A stretch of 64,000 bases of DNA, taken from Isoetes taiwanensis. Lineage: Eukaryota; Streptophyta; Lycopodiopsida; Isoetales; Isoetaceae. Where the stretch lies: positions 11,834,725-11,898,724 of the forward strand of contig JAJEKV010000002.1 of assembly GCA_021234155.1 (NCBI GenBank), in the 5' to 3' direction. The translations under genes and the position numbers were made by a program. Numbering within the stretch: position 1 is the stretch's first letter; each line of letters opens with the position of its first letter. Under the pieces are notes generated by a model, which was not told the origin of the DNA, ran no database searches, and saw only the letters and a program-made list of their open reading frames with translations. Shown here piece after piece: positions 44,300 through 54,800 of this stretch.

Positions 44300-45233
44300 C
44301 GTGATTTCGGTTACTCGAAATCATAGCACTGACCAAACCCTAACTCGCTAGTTCGATAGTTAGGAGAGAGAATTAAGCAAGAGTGATTGTTTAAGTCTTT
44401 CATGTTTGATTTAGTGCTAGGTTAAGGTAACAGACTGTAAATTCTAAGGAAGTCTAGGCCGCCTGGAGGACCCAAGTTTCGAGGAGCCATAACTTTTTGT
44501 GGGTAGCTCGGATGAAGGCGAAAACGGCTCCAATGGATCGGGCACCTCTCAAATACCCTAGGGGCACGCACGTCTCGAGGCAAAACGGACAACAGCCAAA
44601 AAACAAAAAGGGGCGCTGAGGTATCCGAGGGTGTTTCTTTTTGAAAATAAAACGCGTATAAACACGTCAGCGCCCCATACGGTCCGCCGTATAAAAATAC
44701 GCGTCCGTTTTTTTTTTAAAATAAGTCTTTCCTTTTTTTTCCCGCGTTTTGAACCCGTGACCTCCCACTTCCAACCCAACACTCTTTCCATCTTGCCAAC
44801 TATCTTTATATAGTATATATATATTCTATTGCTTTGTTATACATATCTAATATTCTGTTTTGTCCAGTTAGCAGTTCTTTTAAGAAAAAGGTACATCATG
44901 GGATTGAACCCCTGACCTTCTGCACCCAAGCCAACACCTTTACCAATAAGCCAACTTCTTTCTTGAAGTAATATAATGCTTTTTCTAGTATTTATAGTGT
45001 ATCTATTCCATATCTAAATTAGAGGCATGCCTTTGGTAAACCCACATTCTGGAGGCAACAACTCTGCCGGAGCAAGCTCTTTCGCCATAGCCGTCGAAGC
45101 AAGCTCTTTCGCCATAGCCGTCGAAGCAAGCTCTTTCGCCATAGCCGCCGGAGTAAGCAGCCTTGTCATAGCCATGGGAGACGACCTTTCTCTGCTATAG
45201 TCAACCGGATAACTGTTAACCATATAAAGTTAG
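44300..45233 (+). other. Long leader of the chromovirus
   Basis: Nearly 1 kb without a retroelement domain. On the minus strand there are two tRNA-like pieces (near 44745-44800 and 44890-44965) with box B-like text GGGTTCAAAACG and GGGTTCAATCCC and box A-like text about 40 bases before them; they could be SINE or tRNA fragments. A 27-bp in-frame repeat follows at 45066-45170. Confidence 0.5.
45066..45170 (+). repeat. Four-unit 27-bp repeat upstream of the histone fragment
   Basis: Units of about GCCGTCGAAGCAAGCTCTTT plus CGCCATA; the first is 3 bases short, the last diverged. Since 27 is a multiple of three, all frames are preserved. One frame reads RRSKLFRHS repeatedly, a basic text, and is in the frame of the 'RNKP' just before the histone part. 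Confidence 0.8.
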
Positions 45234-45251
45234 TATCCCCTAGGAATAAAC

Positions 45252-45566
45252 CGACCGGGCACGGTAGCACTTCGGGAGATACGTAACTATCAGAAGTCAA
45301 CTGAGCCATTGATTCGTCGGCTCCCTTTCCAGCGGCTTGTGCGGGAAATTGCCCAGGATTTTAAAACCGACCTGAGGTTCCAAGCTTTTGCAACCCTCGC
45401 ACTTCAGGAGGCTGCCGAGGCTTACCTCATCGAAATCTTGAGCGACGCCAACCTTTGCACCATACACGCAAAGAGGGTCACCATCATGCCCAAGGACCTC
45501 CAAATTAGCACGGAAGGATCGAGGGGAGTTTCGGTGACTAGGCGACTATCTTCTTTTCTGTTGTAA
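45252..45566 (+). pseudogene. Histone H3 fragment captured in the chromovirus leader
   Basis: Starting at 45252 the frame reads [19 protein letters not shown], then [34 protein letters not shown] and [18 protein letters not shown] before diverging and stopping at 45564-45566. These are histone H3's alpha-N helix and the whole histone fold (alpha 1-3), with the core identical to canonical H3 over long runs. The N-terminal tail is absent in this frame; 'NKP' just upstream in another frame may be the KKP of H3 after a small deletion. The C-terminal ARRIRGERA is replaced. There is no ATG. It could be an H3 retrocopy or a captured domain once fused to Gag (gag is in the same frame 230 bases later). 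Loop 1 is of canonical, not centromeric, length. Confidence 0.9.
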
Positions 45567-45737
45567 AAATTTTATGGACTTAATTATGTGAAATAGTCCA
45601 AATTTTGAAATCGTGACTATAAGAATGTTTTTGTATTCTCTTTCTCTCTATACTATCCCAAATGAATTTCTTTGGGAGACTTGATGTCACTATAATTCTG
45701 CTTATACCTTCTTATACCCAATATAGACGGTGCACGC

Positions 45738-46950
45738 ATTGCCGCCGGGCAGACACCTTCGAACGCCAGTCGACTAACACCGGAGCAAGAACTTATGTTG
45801 ATGAAGAGGCAATTAGTCGAGTTACAAACTTATGTGTTGAATGCCAACCCTCCGCAACACGTACAGGAGGATGGACCGGAGTTACCTCCGTTGCCGCCAA
45901 GCCCACCACCCCAGCAGCCACTTGCACCTGAACCAAGCCCTGTACCCGCACGAAGGAAGCACCGTTCCAAACGCCATAGAAGTTCCTCAAGGGATAGTGC
46001 TACCTCTTCACCATCGGCCACTTCTGTGTCTTCTGAGTCGTCTGTATCATCGGGAGAGCACCCCAAGCGCCGGGACAAGGAGTACCGCAAGACGGTTGAT
46101 ACAGCCATAACTAGTATATGGAAGAATAGGAAACTAGCCCAGTTTGATGGGAAATCTAGGGGCGGACTGAATGCAGAGTCTTGGTTGGACGAAATGAAGG
46201 AGTTTGGCAAATCCTATGGCATGACAGAAAAGGATACCGGAAAGGTCGCCACCACAAACCTTACAGGAGCTGCCCGCATTTGGTGGAAGGGCTATGCCAG
46301 AGCCAAGCATCCTGGACATAAGGTGTGCAAGTTTAAGAAGTTTGCTAAGGCCTTTAAGTCGCATTATGTGCCTCGCGGCGCACAAATGCCGACAAATTCA
46401 GACCTTTTACAAGGTTAGAGCGTATGGGTATGTCGGGCCAGGCCTACACTAATGAGTTCATGCGCTTTGAGGTCAGTATGTACCGTGGATGAATGAAAAA
46501 GAGGCGGTGGAGGGCTACATTGAAGGATTGGCCCCATCCATTAAGCTTAATGGTTAAGGCCATAGACCCAAAATCGATTCTGCGAGGCGGAGGCTAAGGC
46601 ATTGAGCCTCGAGGAGGACACACCAAGGAACCAAGATCAGCGTCCCTGCTCCTTACTTTCGCAGCCCGCCCGCCCACACCTTACCAACCCCGGGCCGCCA
46701 AGTCCAGAAAGGGGCCCTCTGAGGAACTCTTTGACCTCGAGAGGACACACCAAGGCCGGAAAAGAAAGTCACCTTCAACATGCGGAACAAACCGGATAAT
46801 GTCGGATAAAGGAAGTTCGGGATCTCTTACAATCTATTCCCAAAGAGGCCCGAGATCAGTTACGCAGGGATAAGGCATGTTATAGGTGTATGCGACCCGG
46901 GCACTACATGCAGAATTGCCCTTATGTCACACAGACTGCCCAGCTGGCCA
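45738..46950 (+). pseudogene. Chromovirus gag with zinc knuckle
   Basis: The frame is open from about 45732 (ARIAAGQTPSNASRLTPEQE), with the first Met at 45795. It has a Pro-rich stretch (PPLPPSPPPQQ), a basic Ser/Arg tract (RRKHRSKRHRSSSRDS) and capsid text with AQFDGKSRGGLNAESWLDEM and LTGAARIWWKGY. It breaks at 46418. In other frames it resumes with NEFMRFEV, a basic region, and the zinc knuckle CYRCMRPGHYMQNC (C-x2-C-x4-H-x4-C) at about 46879-46920. Gag packages the element RNA. Confidence 0.85.
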
Positions 46951-46999
46951 TGGCCGACCTTGATTGGGACGATCTCGAGTCGACTCTACCTGTCGAGGA

Positions 47000-47195
47000 G
47001 GAGGCTCCCAATTACATTCACGGTGAGTCCCATATCCTTGCAGCTATTGAAACCGGCAATGCTGAAAGTCAGCCTGCCGTTATTTCCACCATAGGTCAAG
47101 TAGACAGCAAACCTTTTATCATTCTGATGGATACGGGTAGTACACATAATTTTGCTTCTCCTAGAATGGCCGGGTATTGCGGCTTGAAACCTTGA
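47000..47195 (+). pseudogene. Chromovirus protease
   Basis: Within the frame 46890-47195, FIILMDTGSTHNFAS contains the aspartic protease active site (D-T-G-S). It lies directly after the zinc knuckle, as usual in Ty3/gypsy. A frameshift near 47190 passes into the RT frame. Confidence 0.85.
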
Positions 47196-48376
47196 GATCT
47201 CGACCAAGCCCTGTCACCTTAGCCAGTGGTAGAATCAGACATACGCATGGCCGTCGCATTAACCTTAAGATGCAGTTGCCAGGTGCACCGGTTGCCATGG
47301 GTGCCGAGATAATGGATATTGGCAAGTATGATCTTATTGTTGGTATGGAATTCTTGGCATCTGCAAAAGCCAATATAGACTGCGAGAAACGGGAAGTTAC
47401 CTTCAACGCCGCTAACGGAGCCCGCGTAACTATAAAAGGTGACTCCTTAAACCCCATTATGCAGTCTATCACCATCAGGCAGTTACATAAAGCTATACGT
47501 AAGGATAAGTTGCTTTGCATTATTAGGCTTGCCTCCATTGAATCAGATGCCAAGCAGAAGCAAGTAGTTGATACCTTGCCGGAAGGGATTGCCAATCTTC
47601 TCCGAGAATTTAGCGATCTTTTTCCAGATGAGATCCAGAAGCTTCCTCCTTTTAGAGGGGTAGAATGTGAGATAGCTTTGGAACCAGGTACTAAGCCTAC
47701 CGGTAAGGCCCCGTACCGTATGAGTCCCCCTGAGTTGGCAGAACTTAAGAAGCAACTTCAGGAGTTACTAAACCTAGGCTTCATTCGGCCTAGTGTTTCG
47801 CCTTTTGGCGCTCCTATCCTTTTTGTCAAGAAAAAGGATGGCTCCTTGAGGATGTGCATTGACTATAGGCAGCTCAATAAGCACACCATCAAGAATCGCT
47901 ACGCTTTGCCTAGGGCAGATGACCTAATGGACCAGTTGCAAGGGGCCAAGCATTTCTCAAAGATTGATTTACGCTCCGGATATCATCAAATAAGGATTAA
48001 GGAGGAGGACATTCATAAATCTGCCTTTCGCACTAGATATGGGCATTATGAGTTTACCGTTATGCCTTTTGGATTAACTAATGCCCCCGCAACATTTATG
48101 CGATTAATGAATGATGTCTTCCGACAATACTTAGATGATTTTGTTGTTATTTTCTTTGACGACATTCTCATCTATAGTAAAACCCTGGAGGAGCATGAGA
48201 AACATCTTCGGTTGGCCCTAGAAAAGCTAAGACGCCATCAGCTCTTTGCCAAGTTCTCTAAATGCAAGTTTGCCACTCCCAAGGTGGATTATTTGGGACA
48301 TATCATTTCAGCAGAGGGCATCGCGATGCATCCAAACCAAGATAGAGGCAGTAAGGGAATGGCCTATTCCAGGTAA
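47177..48376 (+). pseudogene. Chromovirus reverse transcriptase
   Basis: This 399-codon open stretch includes the end of the protease fold, then [90 protein letters not shown] and the catalytic FFDDILIYS near 48150-48180. It ends with [16 protein letters not shown], where a frameshift at about 48340 leads into RNase H. It synthesises element cDNA. Confidence 0.95.
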
Positions 48377-48968
48377 TGTTTCCGAGGTCCGAAGTTTCTT
48401 AGGACTAGCGGGATATTATCGGAAATTTGTTAGGGATTTTGCGAAGATTGCCGCACCTCTTACCGATCTTACAAAGCATGAGAAGGTAAAGGATTGGATT
48501 GAGCATTGGAAAGCAAAGGTTCAGGGAAGCTTCCAGCAGCTTAAAGATGCTTTAACGTCAGCACCAGTCCTCACATTGCCCGACCCTGAGAAGGATAAAC
48601 TAGTAGCAACAGATGCCAGTAAAATTGCTACTGGTGGAGTTCTAATGCAGGAGGGGAGGGTTATTGCCTATGATTCAAAGAAAATGAATGAGACGGAGCA
48701 GCGATATCCTACCCATGATCAGGAATTGCTAGCCGTTGTCCGTGCTCTGCGGATATGGAGACACTACCTTCTTGGTAGAAGATTCCAGTTGGATACAGAT
48801 CATCAAAGTCTCCGATTATTTATCCACCCAAATAATCTCAACCTCCTCACGAGGAGATGGATGGAATTTCGGAGGAGTATGACTTTGAGATTATGTATAA
48901 GCCTGGAAGCACAATGTGGTTTGCGGATCGTTGTCACGCCATCCTTTGGTAACCCGAACCCATTGTAA
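48330..48968 (+). pseudogene. Chromovirus RT connection and RNase H
   Basis: After the shift: [40 protein letters not shown], then RNase H with [20 protein letters not shown] (first catalytic Asp), [20 protein letters not shown] (Glu) and [13 protein letters not shown] (Asp). The frame is lost near 48880. RNase H removes the RNA strand. Confidence 0.9.
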
Positions 48969-49079
48969 TGCAATTTCCACACTCACCCGGTGAGTTTGGG
49001 AAGCGAGATAGAATGACCTTGACCACGGATCCCGAAGTTTCGCGGATGTTTGGGGACAGTTTGGCTAAGGAAGCTCGCC

Positions 49080-49701
49080 TGAGATAAGGAGCGTGAAGCT
49101 TTCCGTTCATATAAGAAGGAGGGCACCTTGTTATATTACAAAGATAAGTTGTGCGTACCTGAGACTTCAGGAGTACGTAAGCTAATTCTCCATGACACGC
49201 ACAACAGCCCTATAGCTGGACATGCCGGTTTTATGAAAACCTACTTTAAGATTCGTTCCAGCTATTTCTGGCCTTCTATGAAAAAGGACATTGTCATGTA
49301 CATTAAGCAAAGGTCAAGTGTGTCAGCAGACCAAGGCGGAACAATTAAGGACTCCAGGAGAGTTGCAACCTTTGGATGTGCCCAACGCTAAGTGGGAAGT
49401 GATAACCATGGATTTCATTGTGGGCCTTCCACGTACTCTCCGTGGATATGATGCGTTAATGGTAGTGGTCGACAAACTGTCCAAAATGGCTCATTTCTTG
49501 CCATGTCGTACCACGGACACAGCCTTCGATACTGCTCTGCTTTTTGCAAAGGAGATCTTCAGATTGCACGGAATGCCACGAGTTATTGTCTCCGACAGGG
49601 ATCCCAAATTTGTAAGTGCTTTCTGGAAAGATTTCTTTGCTACTATCCAGACTAAGCTTGCTATGAGTACCGCATATCATCCTCAGACGGATGGTCGATG
49701 A
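49080..49701 (+). pseudogene. Chromovirus integrase, zinc domain and core
   Basis: The HHCC zinc domain reads LILHDTHNSPIAGHAGF...; its Cys pair (QVCQQTK) lies in a second frame after a shift near 49300. The core includes ITMDFIVGLPRT (first Asp), VVVDKLSKMAHFLP, RVIVSDRDPKFVSAFWKDF (second Asp) and STAYHPQTDGR, where the usual Q-x-E is lost at a stop (49699-49701). Confidence 0.9.
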
Positions 49702-49728
49702 GCCGCACCAATCATTATTATAGAGGAT

Positions 49729-50550
49729 ATGCTACGAAGTTATGTGTGGAGTAAGCAATCCCAATGGGCTGACTATATTTATCTGGTCGAATTTGCCTAT
49801 AACAGTATGAAACAGGAATCTTCCAGAATGTCTCCCTTCATGATAAATTATGGTTATCAATGCCTTACTCCAGACACGTGGCATAACCCCGTTTCTAAGG
49901 TGGAGGTCTCTCAGCAACTCCTCTTGGAAATGCAAGCTCTGGTCGAGGAAGTTCGTGGTTACCTATTGGCTGCACGCAGTCGCCAGAAGAGTGTAGCCGA
50001 TAAGCACAGGACCCCACGAGTCTTCCAGGTGGGTGAATCGGTTTGGCTTAAGATCAAGGTAAAACAAGCCAAGCTTAAGATTGGTAACTGCAAAAAGCTA
50101 GCACCCAGATGGGCTGGGCCGTTCAAGATCACTGAACGTATTGGGGAGCAAGCATATCGCCTGGATTTGCCACCCCGCTTGAAGATCCACAAGGTCTTTC
50201 AGGTGAGTCTTCTAAAGCAGCACACCCCAGATCCAGAGCAGATCTTGGATACACCCACCCTACTTGAGATGACAGAAGAGCATTTAGATATAGTGCCTGA
50301 AGCTCTTCTTGATCGGGCTTATAAGCAGACTCGGAGGACCCAGATGCTGCAATACTTGGTCAAGTGGAAACACTTGCCAGTGGAGGATGCTACGTGGGTG
50401 ATGCAAACAGACCTTGAGAAGCACTATCCGGACTTCATGCGCGAATCTCAAGGCCGCACCATCAACGATGCTATCAACCCCGCTCCCGGCGGTAAGCTTC
50501 AAGCCTTGATTCGCCGAGAATCATGCAGTAGAGGGGTAGATGCATCGTAG
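49729..50550 (+). pseudogene. Chromovirus integrase C-terminus and chromodomain
   Basis: 273 open codons. The first part (ADYIYLVEFAYNSMKQESSR) ends the core; then comes the GPY/F-type module (LAPRWAGPFKITERIGEQAY and LPPRLKIHKVFQVSLLK); and finally a chromodomain (TRRTQMLQYLVKWKHLPVED followed by ATWV). Chromodomains on integrases bind modified histone H3 and steer insertion to heterochromatin. That is notable beside the H3 fragment in the same element. Confidence 0.9.
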
Positions 50551-51138
50551 TTGAAAATAGTTACCGATGATGGGATCACTTTCGCGTTCCCTAGGACGTG
50601 GTGTACTGTTAATGTGGACATGACCGTGAACTGCTTGTAGCGCATGTAGTTCATAGCCGCATTCATCTTGGCTATAATAGGAACTTGACCATTCCTTACG
50701 CCACAATGAATTGCGAACCATAGGCATGATAGGTTCCTTATAGATAAATTTTCTTTTATTTCTTATAGGGGGTGGACCCTTCAACCCCAACCTAATTAGT
50801 TTGTGTATATAAACTGATATATTCACATGTGCAGGCCAGTGAGCAGTACGTGACCTGCCCATGTTAGAGGGTTGCTGATGACCCGAACTCTTCAGTTTTA
50901 TTTTGTCTACACATTTTGTTTTGTTGTTACTCTGATGTTGGTATTGGACTTCGGTCCTTGAACTTTTTTATTATGATAATCATATAAAATGCACCTCGGT
51001 GCTTAAACTGTTTTAAACTTTGAAGTTTTAATATATTACTTTCTGGAATAAGGAATTCCCTTCCTTTATAATGTCATGTACTACAATTGTATCTAACCCC
51101 AATGCTGAGGACAGCATTATTTTCTAAGGAGGGGAGAA
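50551..51138 (+). other. Chromovirus 3' untranslated region with PPT
   Basis: No coding text. The purine tract AAGGAGGGGAGAA (51126-51138) lies immediately before LTR C and is the likely plus-strand primer. Confidence 0.7.
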
Positions 51139-52816
51139 TGTGACGTTCCAAGTATTTATACGGTATATGTATAAATATATTGACACGTCACCCAGTATAG
51201 ATACGCCACCATGGGGTATAGTAACCTAGGGGGTTGACCTAAAAGGGATTAAATTAGCTATGCTAATTTAATTATTAAGGATAATAAACTATAATTAAGG
51301 AATTAATATGTAAAAGGGATAATTAAGTTAATTATGGTTTGGGAAGGTGCCACTTGGCCAAAATCGATTGGCTAACATGGTGATGCTAATTGGAGGCATC
51401 AAGGTGGATCACTATCCCCCATATCAGCCATAACCGACCAAAAGGAGCCAGGAGGAGCTGAGCGCCACCTTTGAGGAGCTGAGCGCCTACCTACCTTTGC
51501 CCAGCTGAGCGCCACTTTTGCCTAGCACGTACCTGTGTAGCCAGAGCTAAACGTCAAGTCCCAAGAAGATGGAAGCGCCCAACGATAATTGGGTCCAAAG
51601 AAGAACTTCGGGTAGGTGGCTAGTATAGGTTGATATTCTAGGGTAGCCCTATTGGGTACTTGTTGTGTTGTTTTGTCTGTTTCTCTCGTGTTTTACTCAG
51701 AGGAACTAACCCTTGGTTGTAAAGGTAAGTTCTCTTTATATATTCGATTCTGGATTTGCTCTCAAAGGATGGATTGATAGTTCTTTGCATAGTCTTACTC
51801 TGGAAATGGGGGAAATAAGGGGGGTAGAGACCTCTGAGGCCATATATTGTAGTATGCTCCTAGGTAGAGCCCTGTATTATCCCAATAATGCGGCCTGTGC
51901 ACAAGAGCCCACCGAGTCGTGGATGCTATGGAATGGCTTAGCACCAAACAAGGGACACAGTGGTGAAGTGGGGGTGGGGTCTTGCACGAACATAAAAGGC
52001 TCCCCGAGACTCCTACAAATGGACTAGGCCTAATAGCCGCCGGCCCTGAGCCAGGGCGCGATCCAAAGGGGTATGGGTCCGACACTCCACCGGTACGAGG
52101 TGTGACCCGCATGGGGCATCTGTACTTTTTGAGTAGATTTAGGGCAGTAAATTCGGCACGGATGCGGGGGTCGTGATGCAAGACGTATTCTCTAGTCCAC
52201 CCATGGAACCACTGTGATCCTGGAAGGGGACGCTTCCCCGACCTGCCTCATCGGACGGGGCTTCATGAACCCTGTAGTAGGCTCGTAGGGTGATACCTTG
52301 AGTCTGCGTGTCCGGAAGGCTATAGTGATGCCATAGCATGATTCGACTCATCTGCAAAGTGTGCACAGGAGGGGCGGATGGAGTGGACAACCCTAGCCAA
52401 TGTTCTATGCCAGCCAACGCCATGTCAAGATTCGGTCTGCTGATCTCTTGAGACCTAGCCGTCAGTCGATCCTCACTGGAGTCTGAGCCGGGGTAGAACC
52501 ATGGGTTTGGGGTGTTTTCTTAGGTTTAGATGCATATTCTTTGTCGTTGGTATTTGGATGGATGCGCCACCCTTTGTGGTGGTTATTTATATGTGATTTA
52601 TGCTGTGTGCTAACCCTTGTATTCACGCTTCCGCGACGTAGGAGCCCCATTGAAGGCGTGGGCCGAATGACCCCTTCGTGTCCTTCTTTCGGGCATCATA
52701 TTATAGATGGCCCGAAATAGACGGAGGGCCCTGCTCATGGCGAGTTGGTCGCCATGGGAGGGGAAAGTCCCCGTATGTATACGGCCGAGGGTCGTATATG
52801 TTCAGGGAGCGTCACA
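51139..52816 (+). repeat. LTR C (3' LTR), 1678 bp
   Basis: Begins TGTGACGTTCC, ends GGGAGCGTCACA; followed by CATAT, the target duplication. Over its two ends it matches LTR A much more closely than LTR B. Confidence 0.95.
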
Positions 52817-52821
52817 CATAT

Positions 52822-53176
52822 GATCAAATCCGGACGCGCTATGCTGAGTTGGTCAGGCCTGGCCAGCCACTACATGTGACATTGAGCACGGCATCCGTAC
52901 GGATGCTAGGATCATACCTTCAGGAGGTCATGGACATGCGAGATCAGCTATGTCCTCGGGCACGCACTTGACATGTACATACACATTTATTTCACGATGA
53001 TGTATACTTGTACAGTTTGACAGCATTCTTATTACTGCCACGGTTTTTCCCTCGAAAACCCTTCGGGGCGGGGGTTTTTTAACCCGGACAGTAATAAGTT
53101 TGCTGCGCTCCTTCTGGGTCCCATAGGCCGATTGGTCTCAGTGGACGATAAAAAAACTATTCTATTCTATTCTATT
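52822..53176 (+). pseudogene. LINE family H, right part: C-terminus and 3' end
   Basis: Continues the LINE from 40355: DQIRTRYAELVRPGQPLHVT, then LGSYLQEVMDMRDQLCPRAR and stop. The noncoding 3' end has a hairpin (GAAAACCCTTCGGGGCGGGG), then GGGTCCCATAGGCCGATTGG, then a (TTCTA)n tail at 53157-53177. Removing the chromovirus and one CATAT restores an uninterrupted frame. Confidence 0.9.
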
Positions 53177-53177
53177 T

Positions 53178-54350
53178 CAATTCATATTATAAATAAAAAC
53201 CTACATTCTTCTGTTATATCACCATACTTTTGTACTTCCTTTCTTGCCCGCAAAATAATGTCCAATGCAACATATGAGTTTGCCCTTGCAAAACGTCTAT
53301 GCTCTCATGATCTTAAGTTTGCATCGAGCGTTATTTCTCTTTTATTGGTTCGACCTGATCAAAGATTTGGCTATAGTTTACAAATGATGGTGCAAAGACA
53401 ATTTTATACGCAAACTACATTTGTTGGACTACCATGGAAGCTCATACATGGATTACAAGGATGTAGGTCCCATCAGTTTTGAATTTTTGACAAGGGCATT
53501 TAATGTGAATGGCTTATCTTGCTTTATGATCTATACTTCTTGTATATAGAGAGCATCCTTTGAATTCAATCATCTTGGCCCATATTTGAGTCATTGACTT
53601 AAATTCTACTAAGTAATAGGAAAACATGGTGTTTACATTTTGGGATTATTAAAAGCATGTCATAAGGTGATTATTTTGAACATAGATTGCTCATATATAT
53701 TTAACAGTATTATGCTCCCAAATAAATTGCTTTTCTAACATGTTTGCCTCATGCCACCACATTGATAACATGTCTTATTATCTCAAACTGGAATATGTTT
53801 AAACTGCCACCACAATTGATATGTATTGAAGCTTGTCTCCTTTCAATTAGACCCTTGTGATCCTTCAAAATCCAACTGCCACAGAACAAATATATTGCAA
53901 AGGGACAAAACATTGTTGTGAGTTACATTATTACACATGGTGAAAATCTTGGTCAATAATCTAGATGCCATGTTCCATGGCTTCCAAGTTTAGATCTTAT
54001 ATGGTTTTGTCAAGTCTCCTTGGGCTTTGCTAACCCTTCCATGGATAATAGGGTCTACTTTGTTTGACAAGCCTTGCCAATTTGATTAATAGAAAACAAT
54101 GCACTTTTGATCTGTCAGCTTCTACACTATTAGATATATTATCTAGCACATTGAAATAAGTGTTTATATGAGAGGGGTATATTTGCCACTAACAAAAAGG
54201 CTTGTACAAGTATGGTATGTGCAATTTTTTTGATAATATGAGACCTTATGGGAGGGGACTTTTTACCAAAAAAAAAAGCGTATGGGGAATTCGCTTTGGA
54301 CTTATAGCTTCGATGCATCACCTGGAACCCAAACAAACAACAAATGTATT
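53178..54350. other. Unassigned, no gene recognised
   Basis: AT-rich. The plus-strand frame through 53482 has no recognisable family text and starts inside the LINE tail. Nothing further supported. Confidence 0.4.
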
Positions 54351-54354
54351 GCTT

Positions 54355-54800
54355 CTAGGATTAAAAAACCCCTGCTCTGAAGGGATTTCAAGGGAAAAAC
54401 CTTGGCAGTAATATGTATGCTGAGAGACTGTACAATAATACTATACAATCCTAGTGAAGTATTTGAAGACATAAATGATTGCATGCATCCATGATGTCTT
54501 GGAAAAAAGATCCTAGCAAATCCATTGAAGTCGTATCTAGCAGCACGTGAAGCAGTTGGTTAGGCAAAATAAACTCAACATAGCAGGCTCGGATGTGACT
54601 GAATGCGGGACATTGCTGCAGTGTATGACATTCTTCTATGGCGCCCTGCTGGCAACATTGACAAAGTCTATTCTTGCGCACCTCTCGAGCCCATCTGCCT
54701 GTCTCAATTCGGAGGCAATGTGCACCTGTGCGAATTGAAGCTATCAATCTGTGATTTTTTAGTGAAAGACGGTCAGAAACATTCCAGACATCTTTTTTAT
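54355..54800 (-). mobile_element. LINE family H 3' fragment, minus strand
   Basis: On the minus strand: HRLIASIRTGAHCLRIETGR, then NRLCQCCQQGAIEECHTLQQ, CPAFSHIRACYVEFILPNQL, and a C-terminus parallel to 52822-52970. The 3' hairpin (AAATCCCTTCAGAGCAGGGG) is present but the conserved CCCATAGG box and tail are missing. 5'-truncated. Confidence 0.85.

Larger units (their letters stand above)
40356..52816 (+). mobile_element. Ty3/gypsy chromovirus with an extra LTR: LTR-TTAA-LTR-internal-LTR
   Basis: CATAT lies on both sides (40351-40355 and 52817-52821), so the outer limits come from a single integration into a LINE. Inside are three LTRs (A 40356-42605, B 42610-44286, C 51139-52816), a PBS after LTR B (44288-44299), gag, protease, RT, RNase H, integrase, a chromodomain and a PPT (GGAGGGGAGAA) before LTR C. 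Between PBS and gag sits a histone H3 fragment. Several frameshifts make the polyprotein defective. The chromodomain places it among chromoviruses, which commonly target heterochromatin. Confidence 0.9.

Noticed and set aside
41595-44336. Long open frames within the chromovirus LTRs on both strands
   Set aside because: The same frames recur in all three LTR copies with indels that break them. LTRs are noncoding and relatively GC-rich here, which lengthens chance frames.
45014-45223. Minus-strand Ala/Lys/Glu repeat protein
   Set aside because: Opposite-strand reading of the 27-bp repeat. No independent evidence of a gene.
45252-45566. Centromeric H3 (CENH3) identity for the captured histone
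   Set aside because: The core matches canonical H3 and loop 1 has no extra residues. CENH3 usually differs in both.
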